A stretch of 64,000 nucleotides of DNA. It comes from Ochotona curzoniae (taxonomy: Eukaryota; Chordata; Mammalia; Lagomorpha; Ochotonidae). Shown here piece by piece: positions 10,440-21,204 of this stretch (position 1 is the first letter of the stretch; the number at the start of each line of letters is the position of its first letter). A program made the translations under genes and the position numbers. The notes below the pieces were generated by a model. That model was not told the origin of the DNA. It saw only the letters and a program-made list of their open reading frames with translations, and did no database searches. Location of the stretch: assembly GCF_017591425.1 (NCBI RefSeq), contig NW_024467101.1, positions 10,490,918 to 10,554,917 on the forward strand. Reading direction: 5' to 3'.

Positions 10440-10575
10440 AACAAGCCCACCTGTAGAGATGAGTCCTAGGAAGCTCAGACAGGGAAACTCAGTTATCCTA
10501 AGCCACACAGTCAGCGAACAAGCTGGACTTGGGACCCATGTCTGGGGTCTCTACAGTGATCCTGGCATTGAGGGA
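10440..10575 (+). repeat. MIR SINE fragment
   Basis: 'aagctcagacagggaaactc', 'ccacacagtcagcgaacaag' and 'ggacttgggacccatgtctg' match the plus-strand MIR 3' half. Confidence 0.65.
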
Positions 10576-10727
10576 CTGCCGTGACCTCCTGGCTGCTTGT
10601 GGAAGTGAGACCAAGGGATGAGTGAACTAAGGGATGGGATTTAGCATCCAAGAGACCATAGGCAACATGCCATGCTGAGAGGTGCCAAAAAAACTTTCCT
10701 TACAAGAATTTGACAGGGAGGCAGCGT

Positions 10728-10850
10728 TGTTGCCCAGGAAGGCTTCCTGGAGGAGGAGACATTGGTTCTAAGATTGACTATGGGATGAAGGCAGAGTGGG
10801 CATGGTAGCATAGAAAGGGGAGCTTAGTCACTCGGTGAATGGGATATGAA
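10728..10850 (-). repeat. L2 LINE fragment
   Basis: 'ccaggaaggcttcctggagg', 'aggagacattggttctaaga' and 'tgggatgaaggcagagtggg' match the reverse-strand L2 segment 'agggaaggcctctctgaggaggtgacatttgagct'. Confidence 0.6.
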
Positions 10851-10909
10851 GCTGGCTTGTTCTTACATCTTCCCTCTTCTCTCTCTTGATTTGCTTTATG
10901 AGTACATAG

Positions 10910-10922
10910 AGCACACACACAC

Positions 10923-10965
<43 letters not shown>

Positions 10966-11232
10966 CCTTCATCTGCTGGCTAACTCTCCTGACAGCCACA
11001 ACTGCTGGGGGCAGGTCAGGCCAAAGCCAGCACCCAGGAATTTCCTCCAGTTCTCCCACCTGCATGCAGGGGCCCTGAGATCTTGGGTTATCTTCGTCTG
11101 ATCTTTTCCAAGCCAGTAGCAGGGAGTTGGATCACAAACAGAGTAGCTGGGACACCGACCGGCACCTGTTATGGGATGCTGATGCTGGCATCACAGACAG
11201 CAGCCTTACCCACTACATCACAAGGCTGGCCC
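10910..11232 (-). repeat. CSINE with expanded (CA)n and (GA)n in its tail region
   Basis: A (CA)n run at 10911-10924 and a (GA)n run at 10926-10963 lie where the SINE normally has its CT-rich segment. The body follows ('ccttcatctgctggctaac', 'gcagggagttggatcacaaa', 'ttatgggatgctgatgctgg') and ends at 'aaggctggccc'. Confidence 0.9.
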
Positions 11233-11840
11233 AAGTCTGTTTATTTCCAAGGCTGTGCTTTCTCCCCTACATCTTCCTCCCGTACTGAGCTCCCTGAAGA
11301 CCTAGTCAGAATGGACGCTCACAAAAGACTTTTCTTTTTGTGTGAGTGAATTGGAAATGACAGAGTCATTCCAGAAGTCCTTGCTCATGGCCGTCTCAAG
11401 GCAGGGAGAGGGCAGCTGGCTGGCAGGTGCACACAGATAGAGCCAGTCAGGGTTGCTGTAAGCCACTTGTGCTCCTGAAAGAACTGGGGCTAATCTTCCT
11501 TGAGCACTCTGGTCGGATACTCTTTCCTAATGCAGATGCTATCAGGGTCTTAGATGCGATAAAGTCTCCCAGATTTCTACAGGACTCAATGCCACTGCAG
11601 GCAAAGGCCTGTGTTTCTCCCACTCCGGCAACTCCCTCCTGAGCAGTGAGCAGCTCACAGCCAACTCCAGGGAAAAGCCAGGTTTACCTCCTGGACTGGA
11701 GGAACCCACACAAGACAGCCCATGTGCCACCTGCTCCCTCTCCTCGCACCTGTCTCTCCCAGCCCTCGGCTCACAGCACACACACCTCCCTCCGGCCATC
11801 CTACTGTAAGGAGACCTTAGGATGTCATGGATGTACTTGT
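11233..11840. other. No gene recognised
   Basis: Mixed sequence. Part of a 172-codon open frame (11542-12060, minus) overlaps this stretch, but it runs into an L2 fragment and shows no known domain, so it is not called. Confidence 0.45.
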
Positions 11841-11844
11841 TGGC

Positions 11845-11962
11845 TGTGAGTTCCGTGAGGGTAGGAGCAGCTGTCTGGCTGCCATGATCGCCCTCACACT
11901 CACTCAGTTGCTTGCACACAGCAACTCTGCAATCAATAGTTCGAGGATGAATGAACGGATAG
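11845..11962 (+). repeat. L2 LINE 3' end
   Basis: 'gtgagttccgtgagggtagg', 'cactcactcagttgcttgca' and the end 'gaggatgaatgaacgg' match the L2 3' end (gtaagctccatgagggcagg ... gaatgaatga). Confidence 0.75.
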
Positions 11963-12156
11963 GAATAAGGAGCGCTGTGGGACCTCAGAAGTGATTTCCG
12001 TTGTGTAAAGGAGTTGAGGGCCTGACATGAGAGCTCAGTTGGCCAATCCTCCACCTCCAAGCGCTGGGATCCCCTATGGGCACTGGTTCGTATCCCAGCT
12101 GCTCTGCTTCCTGTCTAGCTCCTCTTAGGTTTAAGAAATTGTAACTTTGCAGGAGA

Positions 12157-12525
12157 AGGGGAGACAGTGGCATAGTAAACTAAGCCTCTGCCTGCAACAA
12201 CTGCATCCCAAATAGGTAATGGTTCCTGTCCTGGCTGCGCCACTTCTTTTTCTTAGATTTATTTATTCTCATGAGAAAGTCAGATTTACAGAGAGAGGGA
12301 GAGACAGCGAGAAAGATATTCTATCCTCTGGTTCACTCTCCAAGTGGCCTCAATGGCTGGAGTTGAGCTCACTCGAGGCCACACGCGGGGAGCTGTATGG
12401 GAAGTAGAGCAGCTAAGACACAAACTGGCACCCATATGGGATTGCAGCACATGCAGGACAAGGATTTTAGCCATTAGGCTACAGCGCTGGGCCCTGCTGT
12501 TTCATCTCCCATTCAGCTCCTCCCT
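12157..12525 (+). repeat. CSINE, interrupted by a second SINE
   Basis: The head and first body ('gagacagtggcatagtaaac', 'taagcctctgcctgc', 'ctggctgcgccacttc') stop at about 12247, where an opposite SINE is inserted. 'ttcatctcccattcagctcc' after 12494 appears to be the continuation. Same subfamily as the copy at 13134. Confidence 0.75.
12247..12494 (-). repeat. CSINE nested inside an older CSINE
   Basis: Tail side 'cttagatttatttattctca', then 'cagatttacagagagaggga', 'cactctccaagtggcctcaa' and 'acccatatgggattgcagca', ending 'agcgctgggccc'. The central body is shortened relative to full-length copies. Confidence 0.9.
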
Positions 12526-12722
12526 CAGCACTCCTGGCTTGCCTTCCCAGCTTGTATCTCATCTGACACCTGTCCTTTCTTCTTTCCGTCCCTCTGTCCT
12601 CCCCACTTCCCTCCCTCTCTCCCTCCATCCCCTCACTCCTCTTTCCTGCCTTTCCCCAACCCCTTCTCCTTGCCTCTCCTTGTGCAGTTTCTTTCTCTCC
12701 TTTTTTTTTCCCTTGCCAGCTC
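12500..12722. repeat. Polypyrimidine tract
   Basis: Over 200 bases made almost only of C and T on the plus strand (for example 'cttccctccctctctccctc'), interrupted by short purine words. Likely decayed (CCCTCT)n low complexity. Confidence 0.85.
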
Positions 12723-13116
12723 TAGCTAATGGGCCTTTTTTTTTTTTTTAATGCAAGATACCATGGAATCTATTTCCAAGCACAAATCCCCTGACATGAA
12801 ATTTTTTTTTTTGCCAGAGGAGATGGAGACTTTTGGGGGGCCCTGGCTGAGCAGAGTTGCCACAGGGCTTTCCTGAGGGAATCTTCTACATGACCAAGCA
12901 TCTGAGCTTACTGATATTACGGTCACCTCACCAGTGCCCAGTGCTGTGGGTCTAAACATTTGCAGCTAATTGAGCCTGTGTAATGAGGTCCCTGAATGAG
13001 ATCGTCATTGCTATTTCCCTACCTCTAAGAAGAACAAACACTTCTAAGGCGTTTTCCCCCTGTTTTAATCCTTGTTGGATTATTTAACTTTTGTGCTGTG
13101 TAATCTAGATTTTTTT
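12723..13116. other. No gene; homopolymer runs
   Basis: T runs at about 12736-12749 and 12800-12812, and a G run of 11 at 13117-13127 directly upstream of the next SINE. Nothing else recognised. Confidence 0.6.
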
Positions 13117-13133
13117 GGGGGGGGGGGCATGGG

Positions 13134-13460
13134 AAGGGGAGGCAGTGGCATAGTAGACTAAGCCTCTACCCGCAGGGCCTGCATCCCGTATAGGCAACGG
13201 TTCTTGTCCCGGCTGCTCCACTTCTGATCCAGCTCCCTGCTTGTGGCTTGGGAGAGCAGCAGAGGACAGCCCAGAGCCTTGGGACCCTGCACCTGTGTGG
13301 GAGACCTGGAGGTGGCTCCTGGCTGCTGGCTTTGGGCCAGCTCAGTTCTGGCCATTGTAGTTATTTAGGGAAGTGAACCAGTGGGTGGAATATCTCTCTG
13401 TCTCTCCTTCTCTCTCTCTGTAACTCTGTTTTTTTCCGATAAAACAAAATAAATAAAAAA
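13134..13460 (+). repeat. CSINE, full length
   Basis: 'ggcagtggcatagtagacta', 'cttctgatccagctccctgc', 'gcacctgtgtgggagacctg', a CT-rich segment and the tail 'aaaataaataaaaaa'. The head type ('cagtggcatagtaga') differs from the copy at 22665 and marks another subfamily. Confidence 0.94.
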
Positions 13461-14270
13461 TTATAACCTTGAATGAATCATTATACATTCTAATGTATAC
13501 AATATAATTTAGACATTATAAATCTATGTTCATTAAATCCCTCGCACCCCTCCCTTTTAAAAATCTCATCACTCATTTCAGGAGACCCTCTGTGCTTTGT
13601 GCACACACAGGAATGCAAGAAGTCATTTTTGTCCTCTTGGGGACGATACTGCCCTCGTGGAGAATGTGTGCAATAAACCCTATTCAACTATATAGTTCAT
13701 CTCAGTAATAAACTCATGAGAAGGCACTAAATAATAAGGGAACCGACTGAATGATCTAAATCTGCTCTGGTTTCTCAGTACCGATTATATGCAAACAGTG
13801 GATTAGCCACTTGCGAATTCGACAAGGAAGAAACCAAAGGCTTGGATATTTTGGCTCCTGGTGTTTTTAATGCAAATAGGTGAGGAAGTGCAAAAGCCTG
13901 CAGCACGTGGGCACTAGGGAGGCTCAGTCCTCGGAGAAGTCAGGGGACAGACAGTGCCAGTAACAATGACACAACAGGACACAGAGCTGGGTGGGCAGAT
14001 GCGTTTGGCACAGGTGCAAACAACTAAAGCCAGGGATTACGCTGGAGAATTTGACCGGCATGGTCAAACAGAAAGACCTTGCCGAGAGCACCGGCTGATG
14101 TTCTCTTCATTCCAGAGTCCAAGTCAGTAAAAAGAAGAGGATCCTGGGAGTATGTGGCCCTCTAGGGAGTGTGCGGATGATATGACGTTAAGCCCCATAA
14201 GCCCTTACAGGTGCCCAGTCCAGCAGCAGGGCCTACTGACCAGCTGCTACGCCTGTGGTTGGTTCTGAGT
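13461..14270. other. No gene recognised
   Basis: AT-rich start (about 13460-13540), then mixed DNA. Short open frames only, and no repeat family recognised. Confidence 0.45.
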
Positions 14271-14271
14271 T

Positions 14272-14618
14272 TTTAAAAATGTATTTCTTTTTATTGTAAA
14301 GTCAGATATACAGAGAGGAGGAGAGACAGAGAGGAAGATCTTCTGTCTGATGATTCACTCCCCAAGCGGCTGCAATGCTCAGAGCTAAACTGATCTGCAG
14401 CCAGGAACCAGGAGCCTCTTCTGGGTCTCCCACATGGGTGCAGGGTCCCAGGACTTTGGACCATCCTTGACTGCTTTCCCAGGTCACAAGCAAGGAGCTG
14501 GATGGGAAGCAGCACCACCAGGATTAGAACTGGTATACACATGGGATCCCGGTGCGTACAAGGCAAGACTATTGCCCCGGGAGACTTTAGCTGCTAGCCT
14601 ATTGCCCCAGGTCGGTCC
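14272..14618 (-). repeat. CSINE with an internal microduplication
   Basis: Near-consensus minus-strand copy ('cagatatacagagaggagga', 'cttctgggtctcccacatgg', 'cacatgggatcccggtgcgt'). Near its head 'tattgcccc' occurs twice, at about 14569 and 14599, giving about 14 extra bases compared with other copies. Confidence 0.94.
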
Positions 14619-14741
14619 TCTGAATCAGTTTGTGCTGGTACTGCAGTTTGGACATAAAGTTCTTAAAGTAGGATGTGCAACGGCTCTCTTTAACAGCACT
14701 GTGCTTCTCACCTGTCCCTTTTCCTTACTCTAGTCCAGAGA

Positions 14742-14890
14742 TCCTTGAATTTGACCGTGCACACGGGTCACCTGGGGATCCCAGAGAGAGGCAGGTTCTG
14801 CTTCTTCAGGAGTTCTGGGAAGTGGGGGTGTGTTCCAGAGTCTGTGTTGCTGCCTGGCTCACTGCTAACCCCTTTCCGGGGATACTTGCT
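14742..14890 (+). repeat. MER20 (hAT-Charlie) fossil
   Basis: 'gaccgtgcacacgggtcacc', 'ggttctgcttcttcaggagt' and the end 'cctttccggggatactt' fit the MER20 order (gcatcagaatcacctgg ... tctgattcagtaggtctggg ... gtccagggaccacac). Confidence 0.6.
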
Positions 14891-15161
14891 TGACCATGGG
14901 TTTGGATGGAGATAGGGGATAGATGGAACAGCATCTAGGCATACTCCCCACATCCTGCCGGGGGACAGGGGAGTGTGTGCCCCTGTCCCTTCGGATTTAA
15001 ACAGCAGCTCTGAATGTTGGTTTGGCCACAGATGCTCACCCCTGCTCAGGGGCTGGGAGTAGCCCTGGCCCTTTGGTAAAGTTTTCAACTGCACCCCGAA
15101 CAGCCCCTGGAGGAACAGCTCTTCGGTGGCCGCTGACTGTGCTGCAAGAACGAATCCAGCA

Positions 15162-15330
15162 GGGGGCGCACGTTTAGCTTAGTGGGTAGGAAGCCTAGGT
15201 CCCATGAAGTTGTGCCTGGGGTCCAGTGTCAGTCAGCTTCTTGTTGATGCACACCTGGGAGGCAGCGAGTGATGACGCAAGTAATTGCATCCCTCCCTCC
15301 CATGAGGGAAACCTACCCTGAGCTCCAATA
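15162..15330 (+). repeat. Old CSINE fragment
   Basis: 'cacgtttagcttagtgggta', 'cagcttcttgttgatgcaca' and 'cctgggaggcagcgagtgat' are the head and body of the older lagomorph C repeat. The 3' half is diverged or lost after 'cccatgagggaaacc'. Confidence 0.65.
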
Positions 15331-16690
15331 AACAAGCATATGGGAGCCCCCCACAACCCCGCCACCCCCACTCTCTCAAAGATCCATCCAGCAGCCCCCA
15401 AACTACCAGAATTGGAATTCGAATGCAAATATGACTCCAAGTCCCTTCCCCCTCAACCCTAAATGCCTGGATGCAGGGATTTAATCAGAAATGTTCTGCA
15501 CCAGAACAAGTTTACATTTTCGTTCTATTTTGCAACAACACATCTCGGTCTCTTCCCTCACAGGTGTACCCAAGCTACCCGATGCTACTGCAGCCTCGGC
15601 GGGCACTGGAGTGGCCTCTGGAGAACACTATGTGAATCGGGAGTACACACGGCATCTGTGGGGGGCTGACGATCCCCTAGGGAGGCGGCCTCACAAAACA
15701 GCTCCTGCCGCTGGGCTGCTTGGGCTAAGCTTACCATAGGATCTGCCCCGTGGGAATCTTGACCTCAAAAGCAGCTTCATTTTCCAACAACGCCAAGTGA
15801 TACAGGGTTGAGGTTTTACGCAGCAGCCACCTAACCATTTTGGAGTGGAAAAGGCCACTTCCAGGCCAACCATCCCACCCCCGCCACTGGAGGCAGAGGG
15901 AGCAGTACTTCTCTTCTGGAGACAGCTTGAGATGCATGAGATAATAAAGACCCCTGTCCAAGTTCTAGGTCACTGGCTTCCCGGCTGCCCAACCTCAGAC
16001 CAGTTCTCGTGTTTGTCTAGCCCTCAGTCTCTCAGCAAGGAGTAAAAGGCAGTTCAGATCACCAGTAACAGTCCCTAGTTAGATGCACGGGACTGTGTCT
16101 GCTTAGTTTATCCTCGCCGAGGCGTTCAGAGGAAAATGAAGACAATATGGCTTCGGGAGGTAATGTGGGGCTGTTGTTCCTGAGCCCCCAAAAATGATGT
16201 ATACAGGCATGTCTGGCATCCAACAGGTCCTGCTGCTAGATGGTCGTCAGGGCCTCGGTCCAACTTTCCCTTGTCCCTGTACTGCCATCGCACAAACACA
16301 CAGCAATGGCCTTCTCTGAGACGGTGTCCTGTGATGGAGGTGTGGGGGCCAGGGAGGAGTTCTGGCCTTCTTGACCAGAGTTAGGTGGCTGAGTGGACAA
16401 TTGGGAGAGCTGGTGGAGTAGACAGGGGGACATTCACCCAAGGGAACCTGGGTCCTAGCTGACAATGGCTGACATGTCGTTCCTTGGAGATGTTCCTGAG
16501 TCCAATGTGGCTTTAAGATTTTGGCTTGAACCACAGAAGACCCCCTCATTGGACACACATTACTACCACATTTGTTCCCGATTTTCAGAGAACGGGCCTC
16601 AGAATGGTGAATCAATCAGCGATTCCAGAGTTGTCATAACCAAGAACCACCAACTGAAAAGGAAAGCTCAGTTTGATTCTGATGGGTAAG
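15331..16690. other. No supported gene; one isolated open frame
   Basis: Mixed, fairly GC-rich DNA without a recognised repeat. An open frame at 16465-16689 (+, 74 codons, beginning MADMSFLGDVPES) lies here. It has no known domain or conserved motif and is not called as a gene. Another frame at 15491-15739 (+) is similarly unsupported. Confidence 0.45.
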
Positions 16691-16694
16691 TTCC

Positions 16695-16955
16695 AAACCA
16701 AGGTGTCAGGGTGCCAGGGCAGGCCCCTTAGGAGTTCTGATCTCTGGCTCTGTTGTTGCAAGGTATCCTCCTCTGAGAGTGTCTTTGTGTGTCTTCATGT
16801 AATCTTCCTGTGTGGATCTCAATCATCGGGCTTAGGGGCCCTCCCTAGCCTGACCTCATTTTAATTAATTACCTCTGCAAAGGTCCTATTTTCAAATAGG
16901 TCATATTCCAGCTTCTTGTCTAGGTAGACACGAAGTTTGGGGGATGGAGAAGGCA
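16695..16955 (+). repeat. Ancient interspersed repeat, family name not resolved
   Basis: 'aaccaaggtgtcagggtgcc', 'cttcatgtaatcttcctgtg', 'gacctcattttaattaatta' and 'cctctgcaaaggtcctattt' follow the order of the common mammalian repeat containing 'gattacctctgtaaagaccctatttccaaataaggtcac'-type sequence. Family membership is clear by order; the name is not. Confidence 0.6.
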
Positions 16956-16969
16956 CCCAAACCAACCTA

Positions 16970-17065
16970 TGACTTTTAACAGAGGCAGAACCAGAGCTCA
17001 AGGTCAAAGCTAAATTCAGATTCTGTGAAGCCCAAATCTACGCCCTTTGCTATTTTGGTCCTAAC
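16970..17065 (+). repeat. Probable MIR 3' fragment
   Basis: 'gaggcagaaccagagctcaa', 'ttcagattctgtgaagccca' and 'ctacgccctttgctatt' resemble the MIR 3' end (gcagagccgggattcgaacc ... ccatgctcttaacc). Confidence 0.5.
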
Positions 17066-17450
17066 CTCATTGGGCTCCTGCCATTCTAAAGAAGCTAGTT
17101 TATTTGGACTCGGTGAATGGCTGGTCTGAGGGCAGAAAAAGAGCCCCACCAGGCAGTTAAATCACCCCTGGCATCTTCCTAAAGCTAGGACAGAGCTATC
17201 TTTCTGTCTCTGAACTTAGGCGACAGGAAAATCACATGTCCTTGCTGGGTGCCAGATTCCCCTGGCACCTGCAGAAAGTAGCTGTACCCAGTGCTGGGTG
17301 GAGTCCAGCTTTACATGGTTCATCCTGTCACTCCCATTCATCTGATGAGAAAAATCAAGACCCAGCTGGCACTGTGAGGAGGAGACACATCGAAATCTGG
17401 GCCGGAAGTTCCAAAGTGCTGTGCTAATGAAGGGAGTTATTAATAGCCCT
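17066..17450. other. No gene recognised
   Basis: Mixed DNA. An AT-rich patch with homeodomain-like words ('gttattaatagccctaatta') at about 17427-17450 borders the following MIR. Confidence 0.45.
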
Positions 17451-17454
17451 AATT

Positions 17455-17620
17455 AGGAGCAGTAACAACAGCACTAATAGTCACTACCCATTACAGATTC
17501 AATTCCACGCCACGCACATTTCCAGGCATGGTGCTAACGACTCAACAAATATTATCTCATTTAATTCAATTAAGGACAACAACCCAGGAGAGATGTTGTG
17601 GGATTAATTGACTTAGTAGG
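17455..17620 (+). repeat. MIR SINE, 5' half
   Basis: 'agtaacaacagcactaatag', 'ccaggcatggtgctaacgac' and 'attatctcatttaattcaat' are plus-strand MIR landmarks. Confidence 0.75.
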
Positions 17621-17689
17621 AAGGAAACACACTTGCTAGCAGGTTGGTGACAGTGAGGCACTCGGGCCTTTGGAGTGTGACTGTCGGAC

Positions 17690-18005
17690 AGGTGTTTGGC
17701 TGAGTTGTGAGATGCTCCCATCCCACGTCACGGCGTCTAGGTATGACATCTAGCTCTTGCTCCTGACTCCAGCCCCCTGCTGATGTAGTTCCTGGATGTT
17801 AGCAATGTTGGCTGCAGCGGCTAGGGTCCTACCACCAATGTGGCAGGCCTGCATCGAGTTCTCAGCTGTCAGGCCAGGTCCCTACCTAGTCCTGGCCATT
17901 GCAGGTAGGTGGGACTGAATCAATGGATAGGAGCATTCTCTCCCTCTCTGCCTCTCTCTCTCCCTCTCTCTCTCTGTTTCTCTGCCTTTCCCAGCCTCCA
18001 AGAGA
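17690..18005 (+). repeat. Old CSINE
   Basis: 'tgcagcggctagggtcctac' and 'tagtcctggccattgcaggt', followed by the CT-rich segment 'tctctccctctctgcctctc'. Diverged full-length copy. Confidence 0.7.
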
Positions 18006-18154
18006 AAGTCTTTCTTGTGGGTTTTAGAGACTACAAAGCAAAAGAATCTGGAATTAGAAGGAGGAACTGGGCTTTTCCACAGAGTTCTGAGAGGTCTGTG
18101 TCTACATTCATCTCCAGAATAATGGTCAGAGAGTGTTGGGCTCAGAAGGCAAAT

Positions 18155-18350
18155 GATTCTTTTCTTCCCTTCCCTTCCCTCCCCTCCACTCCCATCCCTT
18201 ACCCTCCCCTCCTTTTCTCTTCTCTTCCATTCCCTTCCTTTTCCTCTCCTCTCTTTTCTTATTTTCCCCTCCTCTGCTCTCCCATTCCCGCCTCTTTCCC
18301 CCCCTCCTCTCTCGTCCCCCTCCCTCACCCTTCTCTCTCTCTTTCCTCCC
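18155..18350. repeat. Long polypyrimidine tract, (CCCTT)n-like
   Basis: Nearly 200 bases of almost pure C/T on the plus strand ('ttcccttcccttccctcccc'). It generates artificial long open frames on both strands, rich in S/P/L/F one way and R/K/E/G the other. Confidence 0.9.
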
Positions 18351-18431
18351 AACAAATATGAGTTACTGCTTGGTACCAAATACTCAGGCTAGTTTAGGAT
18401 TATGGACACAGGGATAAGCTAAACCTGGCCT

Positions 18432-18660
18432 TGGGTTTTTCTTATTTACTTGAGAGTGAGAAAGGGAGGAGAGAGGATAGATGGGAGGGTAGGCTGGGAA
18501 CTCCATCTGGTTCTCCCATGTGGATGGCAGGAACCCAACCACTTGAGCCCTCGCTGCTGCCTCCCAAAGTCTGCATTAGCAGGAAGCTAGAGTCAGGTGC
18601 TGCAGCTTGAGCAGAACCCAGTGTGGGAGCATCCTCAACCAGGCCCTCCCTGCCTGAGCT
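18432..18660 (-). repeat. Old CSINE
   Basis: 'tacttgagagtgagaaaggg', 'atgtggatggcaggaaccca' and 'gcattagcaggaagctagag' match the minus strand of the older C repeat. Confidence 0.7.
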
Positions 18661-20080
18661 GTCTATAGGAAAGACCGTGCTGTGCAACGGCTTGAGCCTG
18701 GGTTTCTCAATTGCATTTAGCATCACCTAGGATGTAAGTGGATGTAGAGCCAAAACCAGATGGTAAAATCAGGAAAAGGAGATTTGAGTCTATTATAGTC
18801 AGATTAAGACAAGGGAACGATGAAGGATTAACTTGCCTAATAAGTCTCAAGACCCAGGGGGAATCCTGTCTTGGTATGTGAGTATGTGTAATAGAGTATT
18901 TAATTGCTACGAATGCTTCTCTTGTGATTATGTCTGCGAGAGGGAAGGGGAAAGGTAGAGCCTTGCCTGCTGAGGTTTGACAGGTCTCAACATGGAGGAG
19001 TCCCTGCTGGACTCTTTGTCCTTCGGCACAGAGACCAATGGTATGAGGTTTACGGTAATGAAAGCAACATCACAAGAATAGGGACCACAGCAGCAGGGAT
19101 GGGCATAGCAGTGGGGGTGGAGAGGAGCCTGTGGGGTTTCAGGCAAGGGTCAACATCACCCCCTCCCCGGCCACCCTGGGAGTGGGGGAATGTACAAGAG
19201 ATTTTCAAGATGAAATGCCAGCCCTTGGTCTATACAGAGTACTTGCCAGCATCCTGGAATAATAATGCCAAAGGGAGCAGTCTCCACAGCGTTTTATCCT
19301 GCCTACCCTAGGCTGGGCATTGTGAAAGCAGCTTGGCACACAGTGTGGTAGTAGGGAGGCACTGTTGTGTGCAGCCCATTTTACATATGGCCCAAGCCCC
19401 GCTGTAATGTGGGATTCGTGCCAAGAGGGTGTGGGAGGGTCCCTGTGTTGAGGAGGAAGGAGGAGCTTGGAAAACAAGTACTGGGCATTTCTAAGATTGC
19501 CTGAGAGCCTACAGCTCAGTTCCAGGAGCATAGCTTTGTCCTCACTCGCTCTTCCCCTGCCCTTCAGTTCTATCCCAACCATTCTAAAATGGGGCTCTTA
19601 GCTGCTAGGGAATGCCAGCTTCAAGGTCCATGGAATGGTGCTTGGGGAATTTGCATAGCTACCTTGGCTACTGGCAAGCAAAGGTTGCCATGGAAACCCT
19701 TCATCCCTTCCCGGGCCTGCAGCCTGTTCTCCCTCCCCTGATGCTACCTCCCCCACCTCCCCACTATACAGGGACCAGGGGACCGACCAGAGAGGCCGAC
19801 ACAGGCAGGCATACCACAGCTCTTCTTTTTGATGCCAGCCCACCTTCCTGCTTGTGGCCTCCTTCGGGTCTATCCTACACATGCTGCCCGAATGATCATC
19901 TTTTGTTCAGTTCCAATCACGTCATTCCCCAGCACAAAACTTTCCACAGCCCTCCCCCTGAAAAATCTAAAAAAAAAGGGAGTCATATAAAGTGCCAACT
20001 TCTTTTGAAATCACCATATCCTTAGCTTCAGTTGTCCCAGGGGCAAAGTGGAACTCAAGTTCCTTCCACGAAGTTTCTCT
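18661..20080. other. No gene recognised
   Basis: About 1.4 kb of mixed DNA without a recognised repeat. Open frames (for example 19205-19582 minus, 19612-20025 plus) overlap one another on opposite strands, lack domains and look random. Confidence 0.45.
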
Positions 20081-20084
20081 GCCA

Positions 20085-20230
20085 ACACCAGGCAGGTACA
20101 CACCTCAACTCCTCCTTCCGAGTCCTATCTGAGCCTTTGAGGGCCCAACTCAGCTGCCACTTCTTCCAGGGCAGACATCCCTGATATTCCATGCGTTCTA
20201 GGGCTCTCTGTGTCTCTTTGAGTGATAGCA
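20085..20230 (+). repeat. L2 LINE fragment
   Basis: 'tcaactcctccttccgagtc', 'caactcagctgccacttctt' and 'ccagggcagacatccctgat' match the L2 segment 'caagtctcagctcagatgccacctcctccaggaagccttccctga'. Confidence 0.65.
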
Positions 20231-20529
20231 CAGAGCCCTTCTCTCCTCCGTGAGTTCTGGGTTCCCAAGAGCTGGGATTTAGTCCATGAACCAATCTGCA
20301 TTAAAAGGCACGCGGATTTTACATTCTTCTGGGAGAGGGGTGCTTCTTCACTGGATGCATTATTTGACAAGGTTGATCTCTTCAACACACATATGGCTTG
20401 GGTGGTCTGTTGCCCTGCTGATGTGACACTCTGGGGTGTTAGCAAGTGAGCCACCCTCACTGGCCTCCTGGCTTTAGACTGCTGTGAGACTCTCCGTCTG
20501 GACTACTGGATTATGGCAGCCCTAAAGTA

Positions 20530-20655
20530 TGAATGTTCACCATTCTGAATGACCAACTCCCAGAGGATGGGAGCTGTGAATTCCCAGTTCCTGGACCTCC
20601 CCAAAGCTGACACTTTGCCCATAGGCTTTTTATGTGAATGAAAGAATCCTTTTTG
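20530..20655 (+). repeat. Possible L2 3' end
   Basis: 'ccagaggatgggagctgtga' and the end 'ttatgtgaatgaaag' resemble a degraded L2 3' terminus. Confidence 0.4.
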
Positions 20656-21105
20656 CAAGTCTTCATGGAAACCAACTCAGCCTTGGGTTAAGTTCTGAAG
20701 ACGGTCCCTGAGACTGTGTACCCATACCTGCTTCTCCAAACAGTGACCAACTCCAGAATAACAGAAATATCACCTGTTTCTTAAGCAATTTCAGCCCCGC
20801 TATTGTCCTCGGCTCTCACCAAAACAAGCCACAAGGATGGGGACTGACCTAGTGTTGTCATTATGATTTTCTAAGCTAAATGCGTATTGAGGGCTTACTG
20901 TCTGCCCTCAGACACAAGCACCCCCAGGAACTAAAGCAAGACCATATGATCCTTGCAGCTTGCTCCAACGGCGCCCTGGGTGTCAGTTTCGGGAAAGTGG
21001 TGCGATCAGAACAGGTGCATACCTTTTTCTGAATTCTGGGGACCCGTGTGAAGGCACTTGCATCCTTACCCATTGCTCCTGAAGTTAGTTTTCCATGAGT
21101 CTCTA

Positions 21106-21107
<2 letters not shown>
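20656..21107. other. No feature recognised
   Basis: Mixed DNA, no repeat or coding region supported. Confidence 0.45.

Positions 21108-21199
<92 letters not shown>
21108..21199. repeat. Compound microsatellite (TG)n(AG)n
   Basis: About 22 uninterrupted TG units (21109-21152) pass directly into about 23 AG units (21153-21199). The AG half coincides with the tail-proximal CT-rich part of the adjoining minus-strand CSINE. Confidence 0.98.

Positions 21200-21204
<5 letters not shown>

Noticed and set aside
11542..12060. Longest open frame in the window (172 codons, minus strand)
   Set aside because: It runs through an L2 fragment, has no recognisable domain, and no splice or promoter context. 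This is expected by chance in GC-richer DNA.
16465..16689. 74-codon plus-strand frame starting MADMSFLGDVPES
   Set aside because: No known domain, no splice signals beyond chance, and bounded downstream by an old repeat.
15330..16690. GC-richer stretch as a CpG island or promoter
   Set aside because: CG dinucleotides are too sparse by eye and no TATA/initiator arrangement or first-exon-like frame is present.
17882..18379. 165-codon minus-strand and 150-codon plus-strand frames
   Set aside because: Both are translations of the polypyrimidine/polypurine tract (R/E/G/K- or S/P/L/F-rich) and of a SINE tail.
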